Virus record (IMG/VR): IMGVR_UViG_3300020000_000027
Location: 1 to 46,001 of that record
Length of the DNA: 46,001 nt
Strand: one strand, 5' to 3'
Origin: a virus
Below, one piece after another: positions 15,683 through 21,984 of this stretch. A program made the position numbers and the translations under genes. Below the pieces are notes generated by a model. The model was not told the origin of the DNA. It searched no databases and saw nothing but the letters and a program-made list of their open reading frames with translations. Within the stretch, counting starts at the first letter, position 1; the number at the start of each line of letters is the position of its first letter.

Positions 15683-15934
15683 ATGCGCTGGTGTCTCGTG
15701 GGAGGTCTGCTGATGACAGGGTGCGTCGCACCGTCGCATGTGCCGTCCGTCGTGCCGCCGCCGTCGCCGTACGGGGATGCCTACATCATCCCGCCGGGGG
15801 CGTTCGATGCCGAGCAGGTCTGTGCCGCATCGACCATCGATGGGATGCGCCCCCTGTGTATCACGGTGGGCGAATTTCGCCGGTATGTGAACAGCCGACT
15901 CTCGGCGGAGAACCACACCGTGAGCGCGCACTGA
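15683..15934 (+). CDS. Pro-rich lipoprotein, outer-spanin candidate
   Basis: The 83-aa protein begins MRWCLVGGLLMTGC with lipobox MTGC, followed at once by a Pro-rich linker (PSHVPSVVPPPSPYGD). A short lipoprotein with Pro-rich sequence after the lipidated Cys is the usual design of Rz1-type outer spanins. I cannot identify a matching inner spanin, and the remaining 60 residues contain two further Cys. It directly precedes the phosphoesterase gene (TGA then GTG with no gap). Confidence 0.55.
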   Translation: MRWCLVGGLLMTGCVAPSHVPSVVPPPSPYGDAYIIPPGAFDAEQVCAASTIDGMRPLCITVGEFRRYVNSRLSAENHTVSAH

Positions 15935-17008
15935 GTGGCGACGAAACCCCTGTCTCCGGAAGTCCGAGCCGCCACGCTCGCCCTGGTGACGGCCCACGGC
16001 GGCAACGTCCGCGCCGCCGCTCGCGCCGCGAAGATGTCGCGCTCGACGTTGCAGGCCCGGTATGAGACCGCGCTGACGCTAGCGCCAATCCAGCCCGCTC
16101 CGCCCCCGCCGGTCGATCCGATGGTCCGTGAACCGCTCGCGAGTTTTGAGGAAGCATGGGCGCAGTGGAGTAAGACGATCGGGCTGATGCGCGATCGGTA
16201 CGCCGGACCGCCGAAGACCAAGAAGCAGACCGGCCGGCAGAAGATCCTCGTGATTCCCGATCTCCACGCGCCATTCCATAACGTCGAGATGTTCGCCACG
16301 ATGATCGCCAGAGAGAAGGACATCGACAAGGCGATCTGCATCGGGGATTTGTCCGACTCCTATTCGCTCTCCACCTTCACCCACTACCGCTCGGTCGGCT
16401 TCTCGGAAGAGTGGGCGTCGGTCACCGCGGCATTGCAGGCGATGTCGGAAGCCTTCCCCTCGGTGGAGCTCGTGATCGGCAACCACGATGCGCGGCTGGA
16501 GAAGCGATTACGGGAGCGATTGACCCTCGACATGGTGGAAGCCGTGAAGTTCATGACGGGCGGACTGCTCTGCCCGATCACGGCCCTTGCCAAGCAGTTC
16601 CCGAACGTCACGGTGGCGAAACACCTTGTGCCGAACGGCGACTCGATTGATTGGTTCACGACGAGCGGCGATGCCTGGCTCGGACACCCGGAGAAGTATT
16701 CACGGATTCCCGGCGCCGCGCTCCGGGCCGTCGAAGACTGGCTCTCCGATCACGAAGACGATCTCGGCCTTGGACGGTTTCGTTTGATCGTCATGGGGCA
16801 TACGCATACATGGGCGCAACTCCCCTGGCGCGGACGGCAGATGCTGATCGAAACCGGCTGTCTGTGTGAGACGCAAGGCTACATGCTCAAGCCAAAGATC
16901 GGCGGGCGTCCCCAGATTCAGGGGTATGTCACCTTCGAACAGGTGAACGGGCGGACGGATTTGAACAGCGTGAAATTTCACTGGCTGGGCGCGGAAGCGG
17001 CAGCTTAG
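15935..17008 (+). CDS. HTH-calcineurin-like metallophosphoesterase fusion
   Basis: The 357-aa protein starts at GTG 15935. Residues 5-45 resemble a Fis-type or terminase-small-like HTH (GNVRAAARAAKMSRSTLQAR), followed by a Pro-rich linker to about residue 65. From residue 102 the metallophosphoesterase motifs appear in order: DLH (109-111), GDLSD (137-141), GNHD (182-185), a lone His in LGHPEK (251) and GHTH (288-291). All metal ligands of the family are present, so a two-metal phosphodiesterase or nuclease acting on nucleic acid is likely. The HTH suggests DNA targeting. Such fusions are known in phages, but the substrate is unknown. Confidence 0.85.
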   Translation: MATKPLSPEVRAATLALVTAHGGNVRAAARAAKMSRSTLQARYETALTLAPIQPAPPPPVDPMVREPLASFEEAWAQWSKTIGLMRDRYAGPPKTKKQTGRQKILVIPDLHAPFHNVEMFATMIAREKDIDKAICIGDLSDSYSLSTFTHYRSVGFSEEWASVTAALQAMSEAFPSVELVIGNHDARLEKRLRERLTLDMVEAVKFMTGGLLCPITALAKQFPNVTVAKHLVPNGDSIDWFTTSGDAWLGHPEKYSRIPGAALRAVEDWLSDHEDDLGLGRFRLIVMGHTHTWAQLPWRGRQMLIETGCLCETQGYMLKPKIGGRPQIQGYVTFEQVNGRTDLNSVKFHWLGAEAAA

Positions 17009-17018
17009 AGGGAGCGAC

Positions 17019-17207
17019 ATGGCGCGCACGACGATCGATGTCGAAGACGCGGAGACGCTCGACGGCGCAGAAGTCCGGGACCATGCGCCAGAACCCGATG
17101 ACGAGGATTTACGGACCCATGGACGCCCCCCACGAAGCGCATCTCGCCCGCATTCTCAGCCAGCTCACCGCCGACGTGCGCGCCAAGTACGAAGCCGGCC
17201 AGATTGA
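17019..17207 (+). CDS. Small acidic frame overlapping the MazG-like gene
   Basis: ATG 17019 follows a good ribosome site (GAGGGAGCGAC). The first 31 residues are strongly acidic (TIDVEDAETLDGAEVRD, then PEPDDEDL), like a real protein. The last 30 are Arg/Ser/Pro-rich and read the shadow of the MazG-like frame. Either this is a genuine 62-aa protein that overlaps the next gene, or an acidic N-terminus that joins the MazG-like frame through a frameshift. I cannot decide between them. Confidence 0.35.
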   Translation: MARTTIDVEDAETLDGAEVRDHAPEPDDEDLRTHGRPPRSASRPHSQPAHRRRARQVRSRPD

Positions 17208-17340
17208 ACACGGCGGGAATCTCTGGGAAAAGCCTGGGATGCTCGAGCAAGCCCTTGAAGAAGTGATCGACCTCGCGGTCTACCTGTATACGCTCAGAGA
17301 ACAACGTGACAGTCGGCGCACGATCACTGGCCGCGATTGA
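17083..17340 (+). CDS. MazG-like nucleotide pyrophosphohydrolase domain protein
   Basis: The 85-aa product (ATG 17083; ATG 17098 and 17119 are alternatives) shows the phage MazG-like pattern YEAGQIEHGGNLWEKPG followed by LEQALEEVIDLAVYLYTL. The E-E-x-x-D acidic cluster in the second helix would bind Mg2+. Such single-domain proteins are thought to hydrolyse (d)NTPs or alarmones to adjust host pools. Its first part overlaps the acidic frame at 17019 in a different frame, and its end overlaps the zinc-ribbon gene. Start choice is uncertain. Confidence 0.7.
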   Translation: MRQNPMTRIYGPMDAPHEAHLARILSQLTADVRAKYEAGQIEHGGNLWEKPGMLEQALEEVIDLAVYLYTLREQRDSRRTITGRD

Positions 17341-17500
17341 GCTCAGACAGGGGCGGTTCTACTGTGAACCCTGCGATCTCACGGGGACCGTGGTTCGCGA
17401 TGCGCGAGTCGTCGCGGTGAGGTGTCCTCGCTGCGGCGGGTCAGCGGAGCCGGCATCTGGAGATGAGTGTCGCCAAACCACGTCTCATAGTCCCGCCTGA
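17306..17500 (+). CDS. Small zinc-ribbon protein
   Basis: It starts at GTG 17306 inside the MazG-like gene and encodes 64 aa. A CEPC...CPRC arrangement (about residues 20-23 and 40-43) forms one zinc ribbon. The C-terminal part is low complexity and overlaps a convergent minus-strand frame. It is the last plus-strand gene before the lysogeny block. No function recognised. Confidence 0.5.
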   Translation: MTVGARSLAAIELRQGRFYCEPCDLTGTVVRDARVVAVRCPRCGGSAEPASGDECRQTTSHSPA

Positions 17501-17561
17501 GTTCTAGAAGCAGACGCTCCGTTTCCACCAACCGCGCCGTAATCTGAGACTTTGCGACCAT
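17379..17561 (-). CDS. Small helical protein downstream of the prophage lipoprotein
   Basis: The 60-aa frame starts at ATG 17561 (an in-frame TTG at 17579 is only 10 bases after the lipoprotein stop). The first 30 residues form a convincing amphipathic helix (ITARLVETERLLLELRRDYE). The last 25 are Arg/Pro-rich and antisense to the zinc-ribbon gene. It would be the second gene of a minus-strand unit with the lipoprotein. Low confidence because of the overlap. Confidence 0.35.
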   Translation of the reverse strand: MVAKSQITARLVETERLLLELRRDYETWFGDTHLQMPAPLTRRSEDTSPRRLAHREPRSP

Positions 17562-17588
17562 TGCGCTCGCCAGATGCAAGGGCTACGC

Positions 17589-17990
17589 CTACGGGCACTT
17601 CACCGTATCCCAGGACATCGTGGTCGTATAGAACCAGCCAGTCGTTAAGGGGCCGGGGACGATGAGCACCGCCCCGTTGTAGCCGAACTGTTCACCGGCC
17701 CTCACGACGGACGGATAGCTCCAGTTGGAGGAGGCGACTTGCGCTCTCGTGGTGGCATCGTAGCTGGTGGTGAGCCCACGCACGCCGGAAGCACAGCCCG
17801 ATCCGGTGTTCTGCGCGGCCCCCGAGAACACCAGGCACGTATAGAGATTGTTCGCACCGAGGGTGCAGCCCGTCACGCTGAGATTGCCCATGGAGGAGAG
17901 GGTCGCCAGCGGGAGCGGGGCCGGAGCGACCGGTGACTCCGATCCACAAGCGGACGCGAGGACGGCGAGGAGGACGATCAGGCGGCGCAT
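17589..17990 (-). CDS. Prophage-expressed lipoprotein (lysogenic conversion candidate)
   Basis: The 133-aa protein begins MRRLIVLLAVLASACGSE, a lipoprotein signal with lipobox ASAC. The mature part is Ser/Thr/Gly-rich and beta-like, with two further Cys (TGCTLG and SGCASG) and a C-terminal KCP. A strong ribosome site (AAAGGAGA) precedes ATG 17990, and a TACACT -10-like box lies at 18019-18024 on the minus strand. It sits beside the integrase and points the same way as the repressor, so it could be expressed from the prophage. Lipoproteins in this position often block superinfection or alter the host surface. That role is inference. Confidence 0.75.
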   Translation of the reverse strand: MRRLIVLLAVLASACGSESPVAPAPLPLATLSSMGNLSVTGCTLGANNLYTCLVFSGAAQNTGSGCASGVRGLTTSYDATTRAQVASSNWSYPSVVRAGEQFGYNGAVLIVPGPLTTGWFYTTTMSWDTVKCP

Positions 17991-18182
17991 CTGGAGTCTC
18001 CTTTCGGGAGCGGGTCAAAGTGTAGCAGAGCCATTAGAACGTGCGTCTGACGTGACTGGAAACCATCATTTCGCGTTGTTTGGTGTCGTGCGGCGTCGGT
18101 GACTTGAGTGTCTTTCCTCTCTGAAATGTCGAATTGGCCTGATCTTCGGACACGGCTCGCTTTCCCTGTACGTGATAGCGCC
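17991..18182. other. Non-coding gap next to the integrase; attP candidate region
   Basis: No convincing gene lies in these 192 bases. They contain the lipoprotein leader and promoter-like box and then the stretch flanking the 3' end of the integrase gene. In many temperate phages attP lies beside int, so this is where I would look. I could not define a core or arm-type repeats by eye; there are only short recurrences of GTGAC. A match of 12 bp or more to a host tRNA or other gene end would define the core. Confidence 0.3.
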
Positions 18183-19262
18183 TTACGCGGATCGCTTCGA
18201 TTTTACGGCCTTCTTTGGCGGTCCCGTGCGTGGGACGTGACCAGCGATCTGGTTCACGGCCTGCTGTGCCGCCTCATCGGTGGGGTGCAAGTACCTCTCC
18301 AGCACTTTCAGATTCTTCCAGCCGCCGATCTTCATGACCGTTTTGACATCGACGCCCGCGGCGAGCATCCGTGACGCCCCGGTGTGCCGAAGGCAGTGGA
18401 AGCTCACCCCGCCCTCGGCCCGTCCCGTCTTGACCTCCGCACGCTTACAGGCCGCCAGGAACATCGCCGCCACACGTTGCTGGCTGCGTTTGGCGTAGTA
18501 GGGGAAGTAGGACGAGCCCGTCATCGGGAGGGCATCCAGGGCCGTTCGGAGCCGTGTGGAGACGGGGATGCGGATCGCGTCGGTCTTGGTATCGGAGAAC
18601 AGGTGCGCGCCGTGATCCTGCCGGCGGGTGAGGTTCTTGGCGTTCGACAACCGCAGGAGTGTATCGAGCGCACAGACGACGAGCGCGTGTTCCTCGGGAT
18701 CGGTCAGGGCTTTGAGCAGGCGCCGTTCTTCATCGACGGTCAGGATGCGCGTATCGGTGTCAGGGACGCGGAGACGGGCAAATCCGGCCAGTGGGTTGGC
18801 CTCCAGGTATTTCGGGACCGCCGTGGTCAGGACGTGTTTCAGCAGCCCTTCCTCCCGCACCACGCTGGCGTTAGAGACGGTCTTGAGCCGCAGCGTGCGC
18901 CATTCCCTCACCAGCCGCTGATCGATGTCGCGGAGATCGTAGGCGTCGAAGAACTTGCCCACTGTCTTCAGCATCGACGTTTCCGTGGTGCCGCGTTTGG
19001 TCGGGGTGACGTGTTCGGCGTACCAGTCGCGGTGGGCTTTGAACGTCCTGGCTTGATGCGTGCCGGGGAGCTTGAAGCGGAGGCGGGCGATGTCGGCCAT
19101 GCGGGTGGCATACGCCTGCTGTGCGAGGGCGCGCATGTCCTTGTCGCCTTGGATGGAGCCGCCGTCTTTCACGATACGGGTCGATTCCCGGATCGGGCGC
19201 TGGTGCGGCCGTTCCAGCAACAACCAGAAGTACTTGGAATCCTTGCGGACAATCACGCCCAT
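18183..19262 (-). CDS. int: Tyrosine recombinase (phage integrase)
   Basis: The 359-aa site-specific recombinase has an N-terminal arm and SAM-like core-binding part (to about residue 165) and a catalytic domain. The usual catalytic set can be placed: Arg204 in TLLRLSNAKNL, Lys226 in DTKTDAIRI, His289 and Arg292 in HCLRHTGAS, Trp315 in GGWKN, and the nucleophile Tyr324 in LERYLHPT. It would integrate the circular genome at attB and, with an excisionase, excise it. Its ATG (19260-19262) lies two bases after a TGA (19264-19266) of the alternative repressor frame, suggesting translational coupling with the repressor. Confidence 0.93.
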   Translation of the reverse strand: MGVIVRKDSKYFWLLLERPHQRPIRESTRIVKDGGSIQGDKDMRALAQQAYATRMADIARLRFKLPGTHQARTFKAHRDWYAEHVTPTKRGTTETSMLKTVGKFFDAYDLRDIDQRLVREWRTLRLKTVSNASVVREEGLLKHVLTTAVPKYLEANPLAGFARLRVPDTDTRILTVDEERRLLKALTDPEEHALVVCALDTLLRLSNAKNLTRRQDHGAHLFSDTKTDAIRIPVSTRLRTALDALPMTGSSYFPYYAKRSQQRVAAMFLAACKRAEVKTGRAEGGVSFHCLRHTGASRMLAAGVDVKTVMKIGGWKNLKVLERYLHPTDEAAQQAVNQIAGHVPRTGPPKKAVKSKRSA

Positions 19263-19270
19263 ATCAGCGC

Positions 19271-19744
19271 CTATTTCTTCGGTCCGCTTTTCTTTGGGCG
19301 CGGCACATGTCGCGGGCGAGTTTTTCGAGCACCCGGATGGCGTTCGGCCGCAACGGGGCGAGCACCTGCAGGCAGTCGATGATGTTTCGCACGCGCCTGC
19401 GCGTCACGCTCGAGGCCCTCGGCAAAAGCCCGTGAGAGACGACGTAGAACCCGCGCTTCGATTCGTTCTTCCGAGTCGAGCTGGAGCGCGGAGTCATCGG
19501 GAGCCCCTTCGGGGATCGGTATAGGTTCCAAGGGGCGTCGTTCGAGATGCTCGAAGAACTCCGAGAGCGAGAGGCCGAGGCCGCGCACGGCCTTGGCAAA
19601 CGTCTCGACGGACGGCCCCTTGTTGGCGTTGGCTTCCAACTTGGAAATCGCGTTCTGCCGGAGGCCTCCCGCCGCCGCGATCTGCTCCTGTGTCCGCTCG
19701 CCCCGAGCCCGGATGAACGCGGACCGCACGGTCTTCCAGTCCAT
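19271..19744 (-). CDS. CI-like repressor, apparently frameshifted at its C-terminus
   Basis: From ATG 19744 the protein has a typical XRE HTH (residues 17-36: RTQEQIAAAGGLRQNAISKL), then SVETFAKAVRGLGLSLSEFF and an acidic linker. In this frame the last 40 residues (after DAQARAK) are Arg/Pro/His-rich and unnatural. Another frame ending at 19264 reads VRNIIDCLQVLAPLRP then AIRVLEKLARDMCRAQ, which looks like a real helical tail and ends two bases before int. So a +1 shift near 19395-19405 is likely, as a sequencing error or real mutation. Start 19744 is preferred to 19783 because an operator and a TATACT -10 box lie immediately upstream, implying a leaderless transcript. Confidence 0.8.
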   Translation of the reverse strand: MDWKTVRSAFIRARGERTQEQIAAAGGLRQNAISKLEANANKGPSVETFAKAVRGLGLSLSEFFEHLERRPLEPIPIPEGAPDDSALQLDSEERIEARVLRRLSRAFAEGLERDAQARAKHHRLPAGARPVAAERHPGARKTRPRHVPRPKKSGPKK

Positions 19745-19751
19745 GTCGGCG

Positions 19752-19757
19752 AGTATA
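19752..19757 (-). promoter_or_regulatory. -10 box of the repressor promoter
   Basis: The minus strand reads TATACT here, eight bases before the repressor ATG at 19744. Transcription would begin at or within a base or two of the start codon, so the repressor mRNA should be leaderless. The operator at 19754-19769 overlaps this box, so binding there would autoregulate the repressor. The -35 region (TTGTGG, 15 bp upstream) is weak. Confidence 0.5.
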
Positions 19758-19769
19758 CCGTACGGGATA
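19754..19769. promoter_or_regulatory. Operator 1 (TATACC-N4-GGGATA)
   Basis: A 16-bp near-palindrome, TATACCGTACGGGATA, with a 6-4-6 half-site layout. The right half GGGATA matches the consensus shared by the other two sites, and the left half has one change from TATCCC. It overlaps the repressor -10 box. Confidence 0.6.
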
Positions 19770-19784
19770 TTCCCACAAGTCATT

Positions 19785-19800
19785 GATTACCATAGGGATA
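19785..19800. promoter_or_regulatory. Operator 2 (GATTAC-N4-GGGATA)
   Basis: The right half GGGATA is perfect, while the left half matches TATCCC at only three of six positions. It lies in the divergent region between the repressor and cro, 15 bp from operator 1, and is probably a weaker site. Confidence 0.45.
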
Positions 19801-19852
19801 CGTTAGCCTCATGACACACGCGAAAAATATCCTCAAAACACACAAATAATCC

Positions 19853-19882
19853 TTGACTGAATATCCCTGATGGGATTATCGT
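19853..19882 (+). promoter_or_regulatory. Rightward early promoter
   Basis: TTGACT at 19853-19858 is a good -35. The -10 is imperfect: GATTAT at 19874-19879 with a 15-bp spacer, or TTATCG / TATCGT at 17-18 bp. The cro ATG is at 19890, so the transcript would have little or no leader and no ribosome site is visible. The operator at 19862-19877 fills the spacer. Confidence 0.5.
19862..19877. promoter_or_regulatory. Operator 3 (TATCCC-N4-GGGATT)
   Basis: A 16-bp inverted repeat, TATCCCTGATGGGATT, with a perfect left half and one change in the right half. It lies between the -35 and -10 of the cro promoter, ideal for repression of the early operon by the CI-like protein and feedback by Cro. Confidence 0.6.
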
Positions 19883-19889
19883 CTCGGAC

Positions 19890-20123
19890 ATGAAAGCTGT
19901 CTATCTCAAAGCGGCCCGCCTCAAGGCGGGGTTGACCCAAGAGCAACTGGAAGCGAAGTCGGGCGTCCCGCAAGCCGTCATCAGCCGACTGGAACGAAAC
20001 GCAAGAGCTAAGCCAGCGTTTCATACCGTGATTGCCTTGGCAGATGCGCTTCATCGCGATCCCCGACTGCTCAAATTTGGACACGTGGTCACATCTGGGC
20101 ATGCGGAGCCGGTGGCGTCATGA
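19890..20123 (+). CDS. Cro-like XRE regulator
   Basis: The 77-aa protein is a single XRE-type HTH domain: AARLKAGLTQEQLEAKSGVP, then QAVISRLERN, then a dimer-forming helix (TVIALADALHRDPRLLKF). It is the first gene of the rightward operon, divergent from the repressor, the standard place for Cro. It probably binds the three 16-bp operators to lower repressor and early transcription. The start codon lies almost at the predicted transcription start. Confidence 0.85.
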   Translation: MKAVYLKAARLKAGLTQEQLEAKSGVPQAVISRLERNARAKPAFHTVIALADALHRDPRLLKFGHVVTSGHAEPVAS

Positions 20124-20389
20124 AGCGCGGCGCGCAGGCGGTTCGCCCGGATGCGCAACAGCACGCGGGTGTGCTCAACGGCACGCATCAGGCGGGCGAG
20201 TTCGGCCCCTTCCTCAACGCCGAGAGTGCGGCGCGGTTCCTCGATTTCAGCGATTGCAAGGAGCCGGTGGAGGCGTTCCGGGCGTGGGCGAAGCGCAAGG
20301 GGATCGTCGCCGGGCATCGGGGATCGAAGTTGGTCTACGCGAAAGCCGATCTGCTGCGTGCGGTGTTTGGCAACCGGAAAGCGTCCTGA
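20120..20389 (+). CDS. Excisionase / MerR-like DNA-binding protein
   Basis: The 89-aa protein overlaps cro by four bases (ATGA). Residues 30-85 read like a winged-helix excisionase or AlpA domain: FLNAESAARFLDF, a helix with AFRAWAKRKGI, then a GSKLVYAKADLLRAV wing and helix. Small proteins of this kind assist excision by bending attL/attR or act as early regulators. The position just after cro in a phage with a tyrosine integrase makes excisionase the best guess. Confidence 0.6.
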   Translation: MKRGAQAVRPDAQQHAGVLNGTHQAGEFGPFLNAESAARFLDFSDCKEPVEAFRAWAKRKGIVAGHRGSKLVYAKADLLRAVFGNRKAS

Positions 20390-20400
20390 CATGGCGCTCA

Positions 20401-20438
20401 TTCTTAGCGCCCTGCGTCAGCTCGTCCATTACTAAGAA
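20401..20438. other. Inverted repeat in early leader
   Basis: TTCTTAG (20401-20407) and CTAAGAA (20432-20438) are perfect 7-base complements separated by 24 bases. They lie in the 63-bp gap between the excisionase-like gene and the next frame. This may be a weak transcript hairpin or a protein site. It has no U-tract, so it is not a standard terminator. Confidence 0.3.
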
Positions 20439-20494
20439 AGTCAGTTAGTTCCATGACATTTCTCGTTTTTCTCTGTTTTGCGGTCGTGGGCACG

Positions 20495-20755
20495 ATGGCG
20501 CAGTGGCCGACGAAGCCGACGATGCACGAAGCCTTGCTGGATGCCATCGCCGCCGCGCGGTTGACCTCGAAAGAGATTTACCTGTCGCTCGGCATCACCC
20601 AGAGCCACTGGTCGAAGATCGAACGCGGCGAAGCCTCGCTGCTGTTTCATCGCCTCCAAGACCTCCCGCCTGCGGTGAAGCACGAACTTCTGCCGCGCAT
20701 GGCCTATGTGTTCTGGTGCCATCGCTCGGAATCCGAGACGGAGAAAGCGTCGTGA
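20495..20755 (+). CDS. Early HTH-like protein
   Basis: The 86-aa product, taken from ATG 20495, has an HTH-like core: MHEALLDAIAAARLTSKEI then LSLGITQSHWSKIERGEAS, the last part matching XRE recognition helices. An upstream ATG at 20453 would add a hydrophobic 14-residue extension that resembles a signal peptide only by chance. It probably regulates the early operon or host genes. The stop overlaps a GTG frame. Confidence 0.6.
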   Translation: MAQWPTKPTMHEALLDAIAAARLTSKEIYLSLGITQSHWSKIERGEASLLFHRLQDLPPAVKHELLPRMAYVFWCHRSESETEKAS

Positions 20756-20772
20756 ACTCAAAGGAGCTGCAC

Positions 20773-21054
20773 ATGGTGAGTGTGATGATTCTGCCGGCGT
20801 CGTCGTTCGTCTCCGTCTTCGTCATGCAGTGGATGCCCGCGATTGTGATCGGCGCCGTCGCGGTGTCCGCGATCCTCTCCGGCTGGCTCAGGCAACGGCC
20901 GCGGATTCAGAAGTTCGTCACGGCGCTGGCAATGGCCGTGATCCTGGCCGCGACGATCTACTCAGCGGGACATCCGAAAGCGTTCCCCAAGACGACTAAT
21001 GGGATCGTGAGCGATTGCACCCTGTTCTACTGGCTCAACCCGATGTGCTGGTAA
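20773..21054 (+). CDS. Two-span inner-membrane protein
   Basis: The 93-aa product starts at ATG 20773 after AAAGGAG. Two hydrophobic segments are clear (about residues 18-38, MPAIVIGAVAVSAILSGW, and 46-64, TALAMAVILAATIYSAG), separated by a basic loop (RQRPRIQK), so both ends may lie outside the cytoplasm. The tail is short with two Cys. An early membrane protein could serve in exclusion or in protecting the membrane. Function unknown. Confidence 0.6.
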   Translation: MVSVMILPASSFVSVFVMQWMPAIVIGAVAVSAILSGWLRQRPRIQKFVTALAMAVILAATIYSAGHPKAFPKTTNGIVSDCTLFYWLNPMCW

Positions 21055-21066
21055 GGGGAGGTTCCC

Positions 21067-21417
21067 ATGATGGCCCTGCCGCAATCCTCGATGAGTTCTG
21101 TGGAGTTGGCGAAGTTGGCGCAAGCCGAAGAACGGGCGGCTGCTGAGAGAGCCGTGCCGGGATTGAAGATCACCGACGACGGCGCCCTGGTGCATCGGCC
21201 CCGTCCGGTGCTGATCTTCCCGCAAGAGTCTCCGGTCGAACGGGCCGCCCATTCCGCCGCGTGTGCGTTGGATGACCTGGAAGCCGCGATTGTGATGGCG
21301 AAATCTCGGCGAGAACTGGTCCTCTTGCGCGAGATGGCGGCGGAGATTGAAACACGGGCGGAGAAGTTGGAACGGGCGGCGCGGCTCTTTGATGAGCACT
21401 TCCCGGAGCGGCCGTGA
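21067..21417 (+). CDS. Early helical protein (116 aa)
   Basis: The start at ATG 21067 follows AAGGGGAGG. The protein has an Ala/Glu-rich N-terminal helix (VELAKLAQAEERAAAERA), a beta turn region (GLKITDDGALVH), and a long C-terminal coiled coil (RRELVLLREMAAEIETRAEK). No family recognised. It may be an adaptor or anti-host protein of the early operon. Confidence 0.6.
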   Translation: MMALPQSSMSSVELAKLAQAEERAAAERAVPGLKITDDGALVHRPRPVLIFPQESPVERAAHSAACALDDLEAAIVMAKSRRELVLLREMAAEIETRAEKLERAARLFDEHFPERP

Positions 21418-21491
21418 TCCGGAACCTCGGGGAAGTCGTCGCGGCGGTGTGTTTCGCGCTGCTGTTCTTCGCGTTGTGCGTCTTGTTCTAG
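21414..21491 (+). CDS. Tiny membrane peptide (25 aa)
   Basis: GTG 21414 overlaps the previous stop (GTGA). The 25-aa peptide is almost entirely one transmembrane helix (VVAAVCFALLFFALCVLF). The tight overlap and clean hydrophobic pattern support translation. A stable hairpin lies six bases downstream of its stop. Confidence 0.45.
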   Translation: MIRNLGEVVAAVCFALLFFALCVLF

Positions 21492-21496
21492 CTCCA

Positions 21497-21518
21497 GCGT
21501 GTCTCTGGGAGACCACGC
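21497..21518 (+). other. RNA hairpin downstream of the membrane peptide
   Basis: GCGTGTCTC (21497-21505) pairs with GAGA-C-CACGC (21509-21518) around a TGG loop, giving a 9-bp stem with a single bulged C. There is no run of T after it. It could protect the upstream mRNA or attenuate transcription within the 98-bp gap before the SSB-like gene. Confidence 0.45.
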
Positions 21519-21589
21519 GAGAAGCGGTGTAGACCGAGCCGTGGAGAGTATCGGTCAACTCAATTCAGCATCTGCACAAGGAGCAGCAC

Positions 21590-21982
21590 ATGTCACCGAG
21601 TTACAAAGCGGCGTTCGGTTCGTTTCTGAAGCAGGAAGATCTCCAGGGGAAAGCCGCGAAAGTCGTCATCGCGTCGGTCGGGCTGGACGACGTGAAGGAC
21701 ACCGACTCCGGCAAGACCGAGAAAAAGCTGGTGATGCACTTCGCCGGCAAGGACAAGGCGTTGATTCTCAATCGCACGAACTGCGAATCGCTCGAGGAAA
21801 TCTGCGGCACTGACGATTACGGCGGGTGGGTCGGCCATGCGGTCGTGCTGTTCACGGACCCTTCGGTGATGTTCGGCGGGAAGCGTGTCGGCGGGTTGCG
21901 GATTCGGTCGGTGGAAGCGGCGGCACCGCCCCCGCCTCCGGTCGCACCCGCGCCGACGGACGACGATCCCATTCCGTTCTGA
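21590..21982 (+). CDS. SSB-like protein with acidic DDDPIPF tip
   Basis: The 130-aa protein starts at ATG 21590 after AAGGAGCAGCAC. The core is a small beta-rich domain (KVVIASVGLDDV, then KLVMHFAGKDKALILNRTN, then GGWVGHAVVLF, then KRVGGLRIRSV). It ends in a Pro-rich linker and the acidic tip DDDPIPF, very close to the DDDIPF tail with which bacterial SSB recruits repair and replication proteins. Similar short proteins are common in phage replication regions. It probably binds ssDNA or mimics the SSB tail. Confidence 0.65.
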   Translation: MSPSYKAAFGSFLKQEDLQGKAAKVVIASVGLDDVKDTDSGKTEKKLVMHFAGKDKALILNRTNCESLEEICGTDDYGGWVGHAVVLFTDPSVMFGGKRVGGLRIRSVEAAAPPPPPVAPAPTDDDPIPF

Positions 21983-21984
21983 TC

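Noticed and set aside
18003-18182. attP core site
   Set aside because: The position is right, but I could not identify a core or arm-type repeats by eye and there is no host sequence to compare, so only a candidate region is given.
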